The notes under the pieces were generated by a model. It was not told the DNA's origin, did no database searches, and saw nothing but the letters and a program-made list of their open reading frames with translations. 64,000 nucleotides of DNA from Pseudomonas abyssi. GTDB taxonomy: Bacteria; Pseudomonadota; Gammaproteobacteria; Pseudomonadales; Pseudomonadaceae. Location of the stretch: positions 124,001 through 188,000 of the forward strand of contig NZ_NTMR01000002.1 in NCBI RefSeq assembly GCF_002307495.1, read 5' to 3'. A program made the position numbers and the translations under genes. Of the stretch, positions 7,534 to 17,466 are shown piece after piece (positions within the stretch are counted from its first letter, which is position 1; the number at the start of each line of letters is the position of its first letter).

Positions 7534-8336
7534 TGCTGCAGCTGATCTGCCCCCACTGTCACGCCCTGCTCAGCAACACTGAGCGCCAATGGCGCTGCGC
7601 GGCCGGGCACAGTTATGACCAGGCCCGTCAGGGCTACCTGAATCTCCTACTGGTGCAGCACAAGAACAGCAAGCAGCCGGGTGACACGCCGCAGATGCTG
7701 GCCTGCCGTCAGGCGTTTCTCGATGCGGGCCACTACCAGCCGGTCAGCGACGCGATCAACCAGCTGTTCGCCGCGCTGGCGCCAAAGACCCTGCTCGACA
7801 TGGGCTGCGGTGAAGGCTACTACACCGAACGGCTGGCCCGCGCCCTGCCGGATACCGCCATCGGCGGATTCGACATCAGCAAAGACGCCATCCTCAAGGC
7901 CTGCCGACGCAGCCGCAGCATCCGCTGGATGGTTGCTTCCAGCGCAAGACTGCCAGTGGCCGACCAGAGTCTGGACGCCGCGCTTAGCGTGTTCAGCCCC
8001 TGGTCGGCGGACGAGTGCCTGCGCACCGTCAAACCCGGCGGCCGGGTGCTGATCGTTGGGCCCCACGGGGATCACCTGCTGGCACTGCGTGAACGCCTGT
8101 ACGACCAGATTCACCCGACACCGGCGCTGATCAAGGCACTGCCGGACGGGCTGCGCATCGCCTCGGAGCAGACCCTGCGCTATCCTCTGCAACTGACGGG
8201 TGAAGATCTGGGTAACCTGATCGGCATGACACCGCACGGTGTGCGCAGCCGCCCCGAGCGCCAGCAGGCCATCGCAGAGCAAGGTATCGACGGGCTCGAT
8301 GTGGCCATGCAAATGATCATGCTGGAACGTTGCTGA
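7533..8336 (+). CDS. rlmA: 23S rRNA m1G745-type methyltransferase RlmA
   Basis: A 267-residue methyltransferase. It has an N-terminal zinc knuckle (C6, C9, C22, H26: CPHC then CAAGH), the family stretch HSYDQARQGYLNLL, and a class I SAM motif LLDMGCGEGYYTERLA. It methylates N1 of a guanine in helix 35 of 23S rRNA (G745 in E. coli). TGATG overlap with dapE points to translational coupling. Confidence 0.92.
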   Translation: MLQLICPHCHALLSNTERQWRCAAGHSYDQARQGYLNLLLVQHKNSKQPGDTPQMLACRQAFLDAGHYQPVSDAINQLFAALAPKTLLDMGCGEGYYTERLARALPDTAIGGFDISKDAILKACRRSRSIRWMVASSARLPVADQSLDAALSVFSPWSADECLRTVKPGGRVLIVGPHGDHLLALRERLYDQIHPTPALIKALPDGLRIASEQTLRYPLQLTGEDLGNLIGMTPHGVRSRPERQQAIAEQGIDGLDVAMQMIMLERC

Positions 8337-8362
8337 GACCACGAACACGCCAAGGAGTAGCC

Positions 8363-8740
8363 GTGCGCCAACCCGATATCGAGATCTACCTGCGCGATGA
8401 CCACGTTAACGACCTGCTGGACTGGCTGCACAGGGTCATGGGGCCACTGACACTGGACGAGCCCAAGGGCCTGACCCAGCACGGCGCACTACACGCAGAT
8501 CAAACCATCCCGCTGATGGTGGTACGTAAAGCGGCAGGCAAGTGGGCCAGCATCTGGTTTGACAGCGATGCCACCCCCTGGCAAAGCGACCGCGACTGCG
8601 CCCGCGCCGTGCATGCAGCGCTCGGCCACGAGGTGCGCTGCTCGGTGGGCGGCTGGGAAGAAGCCGATGGCGAGGCTGACGCCGACCGCTGGCTGAAGGT
8701 AAACGCCGAGGGCGAAGCCGAGTTCAACTGGGCGCACTGA
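8363..8740 (+). CDS. Conserved hypothetical protein
   Basis: A 126-residue acidic soluble protein with no family I can name. GTG at 8363 is chosen because AAGGAG (8352-8357) is 5 bases upstream, while the longer frame from 8330 overlaps rlmA and lacks a site. Visible features are IEIYLRDDHVNDLLDWL at the N-terminus and a Trp-rich middle (WASIWFDSDATPW). It lies 26 bp after rlmA and 5 bp before the channel gene, so it is likely cotranscribed. Confidence 0.75.
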   Translation: MRQPDIEIYLRDDHVNDLLDWLHRVMGPLTLDEPKGLTQHGALHADQTIPLMVVRKAAGKWASIWFDSDATPWQSDRDCARAVHAALGHEVRCSVGGWEEADGEADADRWLKVNAEGEAEFNWAH

Positions 8741-8745
8741 AACGC

Positions 8746-9207
8746 ATGCTGCCTGACATAGATAGCTTCCATTGGATTACCGTCGGCGTCAGCTGCCTGA
8801 TCGTCGCCATCGCGGTGGTATTGCATTACGAGGTTCTGTCGCGCCTGCACCGCTTCCTCGATACCACGCACATGGGTGAGCGCCCACGTATTCTCACCCT
8901 GATTTTTGTGCTGCTGTTTACGCATATTGCAGAGATCTGGCTGTTCGGCCTGGGCGCCCTCTACCTGCTGCAGACACCGGAGCTGGGTGGCATAGCCAAC
9001 CTGCAGCACGTCACCCTGTTCGATACCGTCTATCTGTCAGCGACCACCTACACCACCCTGGGCTACGGCGATCTGACGCCCACCGGCAATCTTCGCTTTT
9101 TGTACGGCATGGAATCGCTAACCGGCCTGGTGCTGGTGACCTGGTCAGCCTCGCTGACCTTTATCGAGCTGCAACGCCAGTGGCAAGGCATGCGGCGCAA
9201 GCCCTGA
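8746..9207 (+). CDS. Small two-pore-helix K+ channel-like protein
   Basis: A 153-residue membrane protein with hydrophobic segments near 10-30, 50-76 and 122-142. Between the last two is a pore loop with the K+ selectivity sequence TLGYGD at 104-109. This matches the Ion_trans_2 (KcsA/MthK-pore) family; four subunits would form a pore. There is no RCK or cyclic-nucleotide domain, so gating input is unknown. It sits between a hypothetical gene and trxC with short gaps (5 and 21 bp). Confidence 0.85.
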   Translation: MLPDIDSFHWITVGVSCLIVAIAVVLHYEVLSRLHRFLDTTHMGERPRILTLIFVLLFTHIAEIWLFGLGALYLLQTPELGGIANLQHVTLFDTVYLSATTYTTLGYGDLTPTGNLRFLYGMESLTGLVLVTWSASLTFIELQRQWQGMRRKP

Positions 9208-9228
9208 AACCTCTGACGAGATCCTGCT

Positions 9229-9654
9229 ATGCTGATTTGCTGCCCACACTGCCTGCGCAAAAATCGACTGGAGGCCACCCGTCTGACGGCCAATCCGGTC
9301 TGCGGCGCCTGCAAGCAGCCGCTGTTCACCGGTCAGCCAAGCGCAGTCGATGCTGCCGGGTTTGACCGCCATGCCAGTGCAGATTTGCCACTGGTCATCG
9401 ACTTCTGGGCCAGTTGGTGCGGCCCCTGCCAGCAGTTTGCGCCCACCTTCAGCCAGAGCTGCGCCGCTACCGAACCACGGGCGCGCTTTTTAAAAGTGGA
9501 TACAGAAGCAGCCCCGGAGCTGGCTGCCCGCTTCGCCATCCGCAGCATCCCGACACTGATCATCATCCAGCAGGGCAAGGAACTGGCGCGCCTCAACGGT
9601 GCCCTGCCACCGGGCGAGTTCGCCCGCTGGCTGCAACAGCAGCTGCCGGGTTGA
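9229..9654 (+). CDS. trxC: Thioredoxin 2 (TrxC)
   Basis: A 141-residue thioredoxin with an N-terminal zinc ribbon (CPHC at 5-8, CGAC at 25-28) and the active site WCGPC (C64, C67), followed by the cis-Pro segment IRSIPTL. Zinc-containing thioredoxin 2 reduces disulfides in the cytoplasm, often under oxidative stress. Last gene of the dapE run. The 144 bp after it (to the csp stop) hold no gene I can support. Confidence 0.93.
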   Translation: MLICCPHCLRKNRLEATRLTANPVCGACKQPLFTGQPSAVDAAGFDRHASADLPLVIDFWASWCGPCQQFAPTFSQSCAATEPRARFLKVDTEAAPELAARFAIRSIPTLIIIQQGKELARLNGALPPGEFARWLQQQLPG

Positions 9655-9798
9655 TGGTCGGCTCGGAGCAAGCACAGCGCCAAGCCAACAGGCCCGACGT
9701 GAACAGTCGGCCAGCGTACTGAAAAAGAAACGCAAGCAAGCCACCGGCCAGCGCGCAGGCTAGCCGGGCAGGACACGGAGCTGACGCAGCAGTCGTGT

Positions 9799-10008
9799 CT
9801 AAAGCTTGGTCACGTCCTCAGCTTGCAGGCCCTTCTGGCCCTGGGTCACGGTAAATTCAACCTTTTGACCCTCTAACAACGTGCGGTGCCCGTCACCGCG
9901 AATGGCGCGAAAGTGCACAAACACATCCGGCCCGGATTCGCGCTGGATAAAACCAAAGCCCTTGGCATCATTGAACCACTTAACGGACCCCTGCTCACGC
10001 TCAGCCAT
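9799..10008 (-). CDS. Cold-shock domain protein (CspA family)
   Basis: A 69-residue single-OB-fold RNA chaperone with RNP1 (KGFGFI, about 16-21) and RNP2 (VFVHF, 29-33). The start at 10008 has GAGGA 8-9 bases upstream; the longer open frame to 10260 is an artefact reading through the leader. Such proteins melt RNA structure. The roughly 150-nt region upstream contains two hairpins (10040-10058 and 10123-10144); the nearer would lie in its leader. Confidence 0.92.
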   Translation of the reverse strand: MAEREQGSVKWFNDAKGFGFIQRESGPDVFVHFRAIRGDGHRTLLEGQKVEFTVTQGQKGLQAEDVTKL

Positions 10009-10039
10009 TACTACATTCCTCACAACACCGATCTGATCC

Positions 10040-10058
10040 GTTGCCGTCGCGCGGCAAC
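10040..10058 (-). promoter_or_regulatory. Hairpin in cold-shock gene leader
   Basis: gttgccg (10040-10046) pairs perfectly with cggcaac (10052-10058) around a 5-nt loop, about 30 nt upstream of the start codon. Structured 5' leaders are common in csp mRNAs, where they aid temperature-dependent control; a role here is inferred. Confidence 0.45.
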
Positions 10059-10122
10059 ACGTACGTACCCCGCCTGCTGACAGGGTATTGTTGGAGTCTA
10101 GTAGAAGATACAGGTGCCGCAA

Positions 10123-10144
10123 GCGGCCACCGGATGGTGGCCGC
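10123..10144 (-). terminator. Perfect 9-bp hairpin after ABC operon
   Basis: gcggccacc (10123-10131) and ggtggccgc (10136-10144) form a perfect stem with a 4-nt loop 13 bp past the DUF4340 stop. No T-run follows, so termination may be partial and the csp gene could receive read-through. Confidence 0.55.
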
Positions 10145-10156
10145 GGCAACGGCGAG

Positions 10157-11125
10157 TTACTGCTGGGCGGGGGGCTCTGTGGCCTGCAGGTCTGCCTGAC
10201 GCAACGCCATGCGGTCGTGCTGAGCGACGCCGAGCTGGAAGGCCCAGCGCGCGTCATCATAGACCTTAAGCGGCTGCTCCTCGCTCTGGGTCAGCGCATC
10301 AATGGTCAGCCAGTAGGCGCCATCGACTTCATACATCGACGCCTTGAGCTGGGCACCAGACCAGCTGACCAACTGCATCTGCAGCGTAGGCGCAGGCAAC
10401 GCAAGACTGCTGCGCAGCGCCACGTTCTGCGCCCGCAGGTCAGCCAATGCGAGCACCATGGAGTTCAACTCCCGCTCGTGGCCGCCAGCGTCACCCTCAG
10501 TCAACTTGAAGTTATAGTCACCCTCACTGGTCTTATCCAGCTGCAGGGATTCGCCATCAGCGTACTGCCACTGGGCGCGAGCCACCTGTTCCAGCGGGAT
10601 CTGACTGACCTGCAGATCCAGCCAGTCCTGCGCATTGACCGACATGTTCAGGGCGCGGTTGATCAACCAGACCTGATCCTCGCCGTCCATACGCACCAGC
10701 TGATCGCTGCCAACAGGGTTGCCAAACAGCACACCGTATCGGCTTTGATCGGACGCTACGCTCACACGCAGGGCGGCATCGCTGGCCAGCCCCAGACGGG
10801 CGTGATACTCGGGATTGCTGGTCTTGGCCTCCAATACGCGAGCCTCACGCAGCGCCAGCAGCAGCGCCGCCAGGCGCTCGCGCTGCAGCGGGTACTGATC
10901 ACGGTTGGCAACGGTCCAGTCGCTGCCGTCGCGTTGCAGCACGACCTCCTGCTCGCCGCGTGCCAGGGTGAGCTGCTCTACGTCGGCCAGAGCGGCCTGC
11001 TGAGCCTCATCCAAAAGCGGGCGACTCTCAAGGTCCGCGACCCGGTCGCTGTCACGCACCTGCAGCGCCACCGCCACCAGGGCGATGGCGACCAGCAGCA
11101 GAGCGATAAAAATGATCTTGCGCAT
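10157..11125 (-). CDS. DUF4340-family protein of ABC operon
   Basis: A 322-residue protein with one N-terminal membrane segment (about 4-21), then a large, probably periplasmic region. It fits DUF4340, which regularly follows GldG-like proteins in gammaproteobacterial ABC operons. The substrate is unknown; the name family comes from gliding motility in Bacteroidetes, but pseudomonads do not glide this way, so the motility label should not be transferred. Last gene of the operon, 10 bp after the GldG-like gene. Confidence 0.82.
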   Translation of the reverse strand: MRKIIFIALLLVAIALVAVALQVRDSDRVADLESRPLLDEAQQAALADVEQLTLARGEQEVVLQRDGSDWTVANRDQYPLQRERLAALLLALREARVLEAKTSNPEYHARLGLASDAALRVSVASDQSRYGVLFGNPVGSDQLVRMDGEDQVWLINRALNMSVNAQDWLDLQVSQIPLEQVARAQWQYADGESLQLDKTSEGDYNFKLTEGDAGGHERELNSMVLALADLRAQNVALRSSLALPAPTLQMQLVSWSGAQLKASMYEVDGAYWLTIDALTQSEEQPLKVYDDARWAFQLGVAQHDRMALRQADLQATEPPAQQ

Positions 11126-11135
11126 GACTATCTCC

Positions 11136-12977
11136 TCACCCCTTGCGACGCGCGCGGCCCAGCAACCACCAGAGCAGCACGGCCAGCGTCAGCAGCAGCG
11201 GCATGAGCATGGTGTTGAGCAGCTTGAGCTGGGTACTCAGGGCGTCGATGTCGGCATTCAGCTGGAAACGCACATCGCGTAGCTGCTTGCGAATCGCCAC
11301 CTTCTCATCCAGGAACGACTGAATGGTCTCACGCTGCTCGGCGGTCAGCTCGCTCAGCTGGGTCGGGTCCTGCCCCTGCTGCAGCTGGGCGAGCTTCTGG
11401 TCGGTTTCGGCCAGACGTTCCTGCAGGCGCTGTTCACTGGCGCGGAAGCGGCTTTCCGCCTTGCGCTGCAGCTCTTCCACCACAGTAAAGGGACGGCTGA
11501 AATCACCGCGCGAACGCACGCTGATCAGGGCGTCGGAGCCGGACAGGTTGTCCAGCGCGTTCACCAGCAATCCACCGTTGTCTGCCCAGGGTTGGGAGAT
11601 GCGCTGACCAAACAGATCCTGCACCTGCACCCACATGCGATCACTCAGCATGTCAGTGTCGGCCACCACCACCACGTTGATGTTGTCAGCCTCTTGCAAG
11701 CCCGCCTCACGCCCTTCCAGACCATCCGAGAAGGCAGTCGCAGCCGGACCACTCAGACGCGCGGCCAGGGTATAGGTCTCGGCGTCCGGGGCAAAGCCCT
11801 GCAGCAGCTCTTCCGGGTCCTGCAGCTTGGTAAAGCGTTCGCTGGGTACCAGTGCACTGTCAGCGGTGCTTTGCAGCAGCGGGGTGAACTCGGTCTGGCT
11901 ACCCTCGACCGGCACCAGCGCGCCACCGGTGGCCACGGTCAGCAGCTGCAGCGGTGCGGTGATGGTGTCCTCACGATTGATCTGCGCGGGCTCAACCTCG
12001 AGCCAGCCGATATGGCGCGCCGGACGCTGGCCCTGACCACGGCCAACGGCCATGCCCTGACGCGCATCAACCACCACCCGCTCCGGGTTATAGGCAACGC
12101 CCCAGGCCTGCAGCAGCGGCCCCAGATCAGACGCCTTGCCATCAGCCATGCCCTCGATCATCGCCTCCATGCCCTGATCTGCCTCGGCGAACGGGTCAAC
12201 AAAGGCCAGCAGCTTGCCACCGCGCAGCACAAACTGATCAACCGCGTAGAGCGCCGCCTCGCTGAGTGCCTTGGGATGGATCAGCAGCAAGACCTGGATG
12301 TCCTCGGGAATCGCATCCACATCCTCGGCCAGGGTTTTGACATCAAACACCTGACGCATCTGCTCGATAGCGACCCAAGGCGCCTGCGGCTGCTGCGAGT
12401 AGGGATTCATGCCGCCCTCGACGGGCAGGCCGCTGATCAAGCCAACCTGTGGCTTGTCGGGCTTGGCCAGGGTGCTGACCAGACGACTCAACTCGTACTC
12501 GAGCATGTTTTCCTGCTCAAGTGCGAAGAAGGGGATGATTTCGCGCTGGGCCAGCTCGTTGGTGCCGGCCAGACCGAAATAAAGCGAATCACCGCTCTCA
12601 CTCAGCGGGATAGCCTGCAGACCAAATTCAGCAGCACGATCTTCCGCCTCGGAGAAGGGTTCCGGGTCAATAATGTGCAGACGGATCATGCCATCGGCAC
12701 GGCGCTCATACTCCTTGAGCATTTCCGCCACACGGCGCTGATAGTTGCGCAGCACCACCAGGTCCTTGCTGGCGCCCTCGGAGAAGAAGAAATACAGATC
12801 AATCGGCTCTTCCAGCTCTTGCAGAATCTCCCGGGTGCCGTCCGACAGGGTGTACAGCTTCTGTTCGGTCAGATCCAGGCGAGCTCCCGGCAGCAAAACC
12901 CCGGTCGCCATGTTGAAGGCAAAGAAGGCCAGCAGCAGTACCAGCAAGCCGGCACCGGAATACATAATACGTTTCAT
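11136..12977 (-). CDS. GldG-like ABC auxiliary protein
   Basis: A 613-residue protein with an N-terminal membrane segment (about 7-27), a long extracytoplasmic domain and a C-terminal membrane segment (LLLTLAVLLWWLLG, near 595-608). It begins the soluble part with DLTEQKLYTLSDGTREIL, typical of the ABC_transp_aux/GldG family, and has an EAL-like coiled stretch (RFRASEQRLQERLAETDQKL) before the last segment. It works with the permease and ATPase encoded just upstream; 16 bp separates it from the permease gene. Confidence 0.87.
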   Translation of the reverse strand: MKRIMYSGAGLLVLLLAFFAFNMATGVLLPGARLDLTEQKLYTLSDGTREILQELEEPIDLYFFFSEGASKDLVVLRNYQRRVAEMLKEYERRADGMIRLHIIDPEPFSEAEDRAAEFGLQAIPLSESGDSLYFGLAGTNELAQREIIPFFALEQENMLEYELSRLVSTLAKPDKPQVGLISGLPVEGGMNPYSQQPQAPWVAIEQMRQVFDVKTLAEDVDAIPEDIQVLLLIHPKALSEAALYAVDQFVLRGGKLLAFVDPFAEADQGMEAMIEGMADGKASDLGPLLQAWGVAYNPERVVVDARQGMAVGRGQGQRPARHIGWLEVEPAQINREDTITAPLQLLTVATGGALVPVEGSQTEFTPLLQSTADSALVPSERFTKLQDPEELLQGFAPDAETYTLAARLSGPAATAFSDGLEGREAGLQEADNINVVVVADTDMLSDRMWVQVQDLFGQRISQPWADNGGLLVNALDNLSGSDALISVRSRGDFSRPFTVVEELQRKAESRFRASEQRLQERLAETDQKLAQLQQGQDPTQLSELTAEQRETIQSFLDEKVAIRKQLRDVRFQLNADIDALSTQLKLLNTMLMPLLLTLAVLLWWLLGRARRKG

Positions 12978-12993
12978 CTCAAGCTCCTTTGCC

Positions 12994-13728
12994 TCAATCG
13001 GCCTTTTTCAGGTCGATGACGATCGCCGTGGCAAACAGCCAGACGGCCATCAGCGAGAAGAAATACAGCAAGTCACGCAGATCCAGCACGCCCTTGCTGA
13101 TGGCATCGAAGCGAATCAGGAAACTGAATGAGGCAATGGTGTCCAGCACCCACTGGGGAGCCCAGCCGCTGAACAGGTTCTGCACCATGGACACGCCACT
13201 GACGATAAACACGAAGCAGGCAACCACGCTGACGATAAAGGCAATCACCTGGTTCTTGGTCAGTGCCGACATGCACGAGCCGATCGCCAGATAGCCGCCA
13301 GCCAGCAGCCAGCTACCGATGTAACCGGTGATGATGGCGCCGTTGTCCGGGTTACCGAGATAGTTGACCGTCAGCACCATCGGGAAGGTCAGCAGCAGAG
13401 CAATGCCGATAAACACCCACGCGGCGAGAAACTTGCCCAGCACCATGGCACCGCGCGACACCGGCAGAGTCATCAACAGCTCGATGGTGCCGGACTTGCG
13501 TTCCTCGGCCCACAACCGCATGGCGACGGCAGGGATCAGAAACAGGTACAGCCAGGGGTGAAAGTTGAAAAAGGCATTCAGGTCGGCCTGACCGGCCTCG
13601 TAGAACGCCCCCAGATAAAAGGTGAAGACCGAAGCCAGCACCAGAAAGATCACAATAAAGATATAGGCCAGCGGCGTGGCGAAGTAGCCACCCAGCTCGC
13701 GCTTGAAGATCACGCCCAGATTGTTCAT
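12994..13728 (-). CDS. ABC-2 type permease (GldF-like)
   Basis: A 244-residue inner-membrane protein with about six hydrophobic helices, beginning ELGGYFATPLAYIFIVIFL, and the family segment ERKSGTIELLMTLPVSR. It forms the channel half of an exporter with the adjacent ATPase. Start overlaps the ATPase stop (13725-13727), giving ATGA coupling. Confidence 0.9.
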   Translation of the reverse strand: MNNLGVIFKRELGGYFATPLAYIFIVIFLVLASVFTFYLGAFYEAGQADLNAFFNFHPWLYLFLIPAVAMRLWAEERKSGTIELLMTLPVSRGAMVLGKFLAAWVFIGIALLLTFPMVLTVNYLGNPDNGAIITGYIGSWLLAGGYLAIGSCMSALTKNQVIAFIVSVVACFVFIVSGVSMVQNLFSGWAPQWVLDTIASFSFLIRFDAISKGVLDLRDLLYFFSLMAVWLFATAIVIDLKKAD

Positions 13729-14654
13729 GCCGCCTCCCCGGAGGTCAGGGTACGGAAAACCTCGTCCAGGCGACCGCGCTCCACCGACAACTCATTGACC
13801 TGCCATTGCTGCTCCCGAGCCAGCTGCCCCACCGCAGGGAAGATCACCTCACCCGGCTTGGCCAGCACGGTCAGCAGCTGTCCATCACGCTGCGACTCCA
13901 CCGCCAGTACGCCCGGCAGGCTCTCCAGCGGAGCTGTGGATACCGCTTGTCCCAATGACAGCGTGACCGCCTGGTGATAACGCGAGCGCGCCTCCAGCTC
14001 ATCCGGCGTGCCATCGGCCAGCAGACGCCCACGCCCGATGATCACGGCGCGTGAACACACGGCGCTGACTTCTTCGAGGATATGCGTGGAAATCACCACC
14101 ATCTTGTTGCTGCCTTCAGCCAGCTGCTGAATCAGGCGGCGCACATGGTGCTTCTGGTTTGGATCCAGACCGTCGGTCGGCTCGTCCAGAATCAGCACCT
14201 GAGGGTCGTGAAGAATGGCCTGAGCCAGACCAACGCGGCGCTTGAAGCCCTTGGAGAGGGTTTCGATGCGCTGTTCGAGCACGCCCTGCAGCTCCACCTG
14301 CTCGACCGCCCTATCCACATGGCGCTGGCGCTCGGCGCCGCTCAAACCACGGACATCGGCGATAAACTGCAAAAAGCCCTTGACCCGCATATCGCCGTAG
14401 CAGGGCGCGCCCTCAGGCAGATAGCCCATTTTCTGCTGGGCCTGCAGGGTCTGACGCTGAATATCGAAGCCGCAGACCGAGGCAGAACCGCCATCGGGTG
14501 TCAGAAAGCCCGTCAGCATTTTCATGGTGGTGGATTTGCCGGCCCCGTTGGGCCCGAGAAAACCGAGCACTTCGCCCGGCTTGACGTCAAACGACAGATT
14601 GTCGACGGCGGTGTGATCGCCGAAGCGCTTGGTCAGGCTGTTTATGCTTATCAT
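13725..14654 (-). CDS. ABC transporter ATPase (GldA-like)
   Basis: A 309-residue ATPase. Walker A GPNGAGKST is at 34-42, the Q-loop region MGYLPEGAP follows near 86, the signature is LSKGFKRRVGLAQ, and Walker B with D-loop is LILDEPTDGLDP. A C-terminal extension of about 90 residues follows the ATPase core, as in GldA/NatA-type subunits. First gene of a leftward four-gene operon. The cargo is not predictable from sequence. Confidence 0.92.
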   Translation of the reverse strand: MISINSLTKRFGDHTAVDNLSFDVKPGEVLGFLGPNGAGKSTTMKMLTGFLTPDGGSASVCGFDIQRQTLQAQQKMGYLPEGAPCYGDMRVKGFLQFIADVRGLSGAERQRHVDRAVEQVELQGVLEQRIETLSKGFKRRVGLAQAILHDPQVLILDEPTDGLDPNQKHHVRRLIQQLAEGSNKMVVISTHILEEVSAVCSRAVIIGRGRLLADGTPDELEARSRYHQAVTLSLGQAVSTAPLESLPGVLAVESQRDGQLLTVLAKPGEVIFPAVGQLAREQQWQVNELSVERGRLDEVFRTLTSGEAA

Positions 14655-14960
14655 GCCTTTTATTGTTCCCCCAGAATGGTCATTCGTGCGGTCCGTACCG
14701 TCCAGCGGTTACCTCTCAAACATCCATGCCGGACTACGACAGCCCAGGCGTGAACTGGTTCACAGTCGGCAGATATCTGCCTGGCCAGTCGGCGGATGCG
14801 GTCGCGCACGAGCCAGAGACTATATGAATCCCCTCCCCGCATTTCAAGGGCCGCAAACAGCCGGCGACGCCCGTGCCCCGCAAACGCCGGAGCTGCTAGA
14901 ATCCCCAGCATTCTCCGCGTCGCGCCACCGGCCGGCATCACTGCCCAGTTCGAGAGTCCC
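14655..14960 (+). other. Divergent intergenic region before plsB
   Basis: 306 bp between the leftward ABC operon and rightward plsB. It must carry promoters for both. A possible plsB -10 is TAGAAT at 14895-14900, with no convincing -35. Open frames across it, on both strands, lack a ribosome site or recognisable product. Confidence 0.4.
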
Positions 14961-17438
14961 ATGTCTGCTTCCTATGCTTCCCTGTTTGGTCGATTGCGCT
15001 TTGGTCTGGCTCGCCGACTGCTGTATCTCTGGGCACGCTCCAGCCGCATTGGCGACAGCAACGAGGAGCTGGCTATCGACCCGCAGCAACCGGTGATCTA
15101 CGTGCTGCCCTACCGCTCGCTGACCGACCTGATCGTGGCCGATCGCGAATGCGTGCGAGCCGGCCTGCCGCGCCCGGTGCGCGCGCCGCTGCCGCCGCTG
15201 GACGAGCGCGATGCCTTTATTTTCCTTAGCCGCGAACGCTCATGGGTGGGCCGGCCCGACCCGCGCGGCCAGTCGCCGCGGCTGGGCAAGGTGCTGGAGC
15301 ACCCGGAGAGTGTGCAGCTGATTCCGATCACCGTGTTCTGGGGCCAGTCGCCGGACAGCGAGTCCTCCGCCATCAAGCTGCTGTTTGCCTGGAACTGGGT
15401 TGGCGGACGGCTGCGCAAGCTGCTGGCCATCATGCTGCACGGTCGCAAAATCCGCGTGCACTTTGGCCCGCGCCTGGCACTGCCGGAGCTGATCACCCCG
15501 GAGATGGACCCGGAACGCCGCGTGCGCCGCATCAACCGCGTGCTGCGCGTGCACTTCCGCCAGCAGCGCGCCGCCGTGGTTGGCCCGGAACTGGTACACC
15601 GCCGTACCCTGCTCAAGGGCCTGCTGCACGCGCCGCTGGTGCGCGCCGCCATTGCCCGTGAAGCCAGCGAAAAAGGCATCAGCGAGAGCAAGGCCCAGGC
15701 CATCGCAGCGCGCTACGCCAACGAGGTGGCCTCCGACTTCACCTATACCATCATCCGCTTTCTGGAAGTGGTCCTGAGCTGGTTCTGGAACAAGCTGTAT
15801 GACGGCATCCGCGTCAACAACCTCAAGCCCATTCAGGACATCGCCCGCGGCAACGAAATCATCTACGTGCCCTGCCATCGCAGCCATATCGACTACCTGC
15901 TGCTGTCCTACCTGCTGTTTCGCAACAGCATGACACCTCCCCACATTGCCGCCGGCATCAACCTCAACATGCCGGTGCTCGGCGGCATTCTGCGACGCGG
16001 CGGTGCCTTCTTCATGCGCCGCAGCTTCAAGGGTAACCAGCTGTACACCGCAGTTTTCAATGAATACCTGCATGCGCTGTTCAGTCGCGGCTTTCCAGTC
16101 GAATACTTCATCGAGGGCGGGCGCTCACGCACCGGCCGCATGCTCAGCCCCAAGACCGGCATGCTGGCGATCACCCTGCGCAGCTTCCTGCGTTCCTCGC
16201 GTCGCCCTATCGTGTTTGTGCCGGTGTATATCGGTTATGAGCGGGTGCTGGAAGGCCGCACCTACCTGGGCGAGCTGCGTGGGCAGGCGAAGAAGAAGGA
16301 GTCGGTGTTTGACCTGTTTCGGGTGCTTTCGGCGCTCAAGCTGCGTTTTGGCCAGGTCGCGGTGAACTTTGGCGAGCCGCTGGCCTTGGCGGACTTTCTT
16401 GATCGCGAGCAGCCAGGCTGGCGACAACAGGCGCTGGCCCCCGACTACCGTCCAAGTTGGCTGAACGCCACCACCAACACCCTGGCACGCGAGCTGACCA
16501 GCGGCATCAGCGCCGCAGCCGACGTCAACCCGGTCAACCTGGTCGCCCTGGTGATGCTGTCCACCGCCCGTCTGGCGCTGGACGAAACATCCCTGGCACG
16601 GGCACTGGACCGCTACAAGGCGCTGCTGCAAACAGTCCCCTACAGCCCTGGCGTGACCCTGACCGGACTGGACGGCCAGGCGATGATCGAACACGTAGAG
16701 GCCATGCAGATGATCGGCCGCCAATCCGATGCCCTTGGCGAAATCATGCGCCTGGACGAGCCCCAGGCGGTGCTGATGACCTACTACCGCAACAACGTGC
16801 TGCACCTGGTGGTCTTGCCGGCGCTGATCGCCTGCCTGTTCCAGAACAATCCGCGCATGAAACGCGAACAGATCGAACGTCTGGTCATGGGCATTTATCC
16901 GTACCTGCAGGGCGAGCTGTTCCTGCAGTGGCGCGAAGACGAACTGCCCGCCGTCATTCAGCAATGGATCGACAGCCTGGTCGAACAACAACTGCTGCGC
17001 GAGGCAGACGGGCAGATCCATCGCCCGGACCTGAGTTCGGTAGAGTTTGTCATGCTCAGCCTGCTGTCACGCAGCATCATCCAGATTCTGGAACGCTTCT
17101 ACATGGCTTCGGCATTGCTGCTGAACTATCCCAACGGCAGCCAGACCGCCGAACAGCTGGAAGCACGCTGTACCATCATGGCGCAGCGCCTGTCGATTCT
17201 GCATGGCCTGAACGCACCCGAGTTCTTCGACAAAACCCTGTTCCGCCAGTTTATCCAGCGCCTGACTGATGAACAGGTGTTGCGGGCAGACGACGAGGGT
17301 CGGCTGCACTATGCAGCCGGACTGGAGGACATTGCCGAGAACACCGCCAAGCGGGTGCTCAGCGCCGAGGTGCGCCTGTCGATTCGGCAGGTGGCGCGGA
17401 GCGCAGAAGCGGCTGACAGTCAGGCTGCGGCCCAATAG
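14961..17438 (+). CDS. plsB: Glycerol-3-phosphate acyltransferase PlsB
   Basis: An 825-residue inner-membrane enzyme that acylates the sn-1 position of glycerol-3-phosphate, committing acyl chains to phospholipid. The catalytic HX4D motif is H306-RSHI-D311, at the same numbering as E. coli PlsB. Later blocks are GAFFMRRSF (about 348-356), then [14 protein letters not shown] and VPVYIGYE. The ATG at 14961 opens [12 protein letters not shown]; a longer frame from 14796 crosses the intergenic region. Length is close to the family's roughly 810. Confidence 0.95.
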   Translation: MSASYASLFGRLRFGLARRLLYLWARSSRIGDSNEELAIDPQQPVIYVLPYRSLTDLIVADRECVRAGLPRPVRAPLPPLDERDAFIFLSRERSWVGRPDPRGQSPRLGKVLEHPESVQLIPITVFWGQSPDSESSAIKLLFAWNWVGGRLRKLLAIMLHGRKIRVHFGPRLALPELITPEMDPERRVRRINRVLRVHFRQQRAAVVGPELVHRRTLLKGLLHAPLVRAAIAREASEKGISESKAQAIAARYANEVASDFTYTIIRFLEVVLSWFWNKLYDGIRVNNLKPIQDIARGNEIIYVPCHRSHIDYLLLSYLLFRNSMTPPHIAAGINLNMPVLGGILRRGGAFFMRRSFKGNQLYTAVFNEYLHALFSRGFPVEYFIEGGRSRTGRMLSPKTGMLAITLRSFLRSSRRPIVFVPVYIGYERVLEGRTYLGELRGQAKKKESVFDLFRVLSALKLRFGQVAVNFGEPLALADFLDREQPGWRQQALAPDYRPSWLNATTNTLARELTSGISAAADVNPVNLVALVMLSTARLALDETSLARALDRYKALLQTVPYSPGVTLTGLDGQAMIEHVEAMQMIGRQSDALGEIMRLDEPQAVLMTYYRNNVLHLVVLPALIACLFQNNPRMKREQIERLVMGIYPYLQGELFLQWREDELPAVIQQWIDSLVEQQLLREADGQIHRPDLSSVEFVMLSLLSRSIIQILERFYMASALLLNYPNGSQTAEQLEARCTIMAQRLSILHGLNAPEFFDKTLFRQFIQRLTDEQVLRADDEGRLHYAAGLEDIAENTAKRVLSAEVRLSIRQVARSAEAADSQAAAQ

Positions 17439-17466
17439 TCCTGCACAAAACCGGAACGGCCGGCAC

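Noticed and set aside
9653..9721. 22-codon ORF overlapping the trxC stop
   Set aside because: Too short, no ribosome site of its own and no recognisable conservation.
11592..13019. 475-residue plus-strand frame opposite the GldG-like gene
   Set aside because: Antisense shadow: the true gene on the minus strand has membrane segments, family motifs and operon spacing.
14660..14962. 100-residue minus-strand ORF upstream of plsB
   Set aside because: No ribosome site or motif, and it covers the required divergent promoter region.
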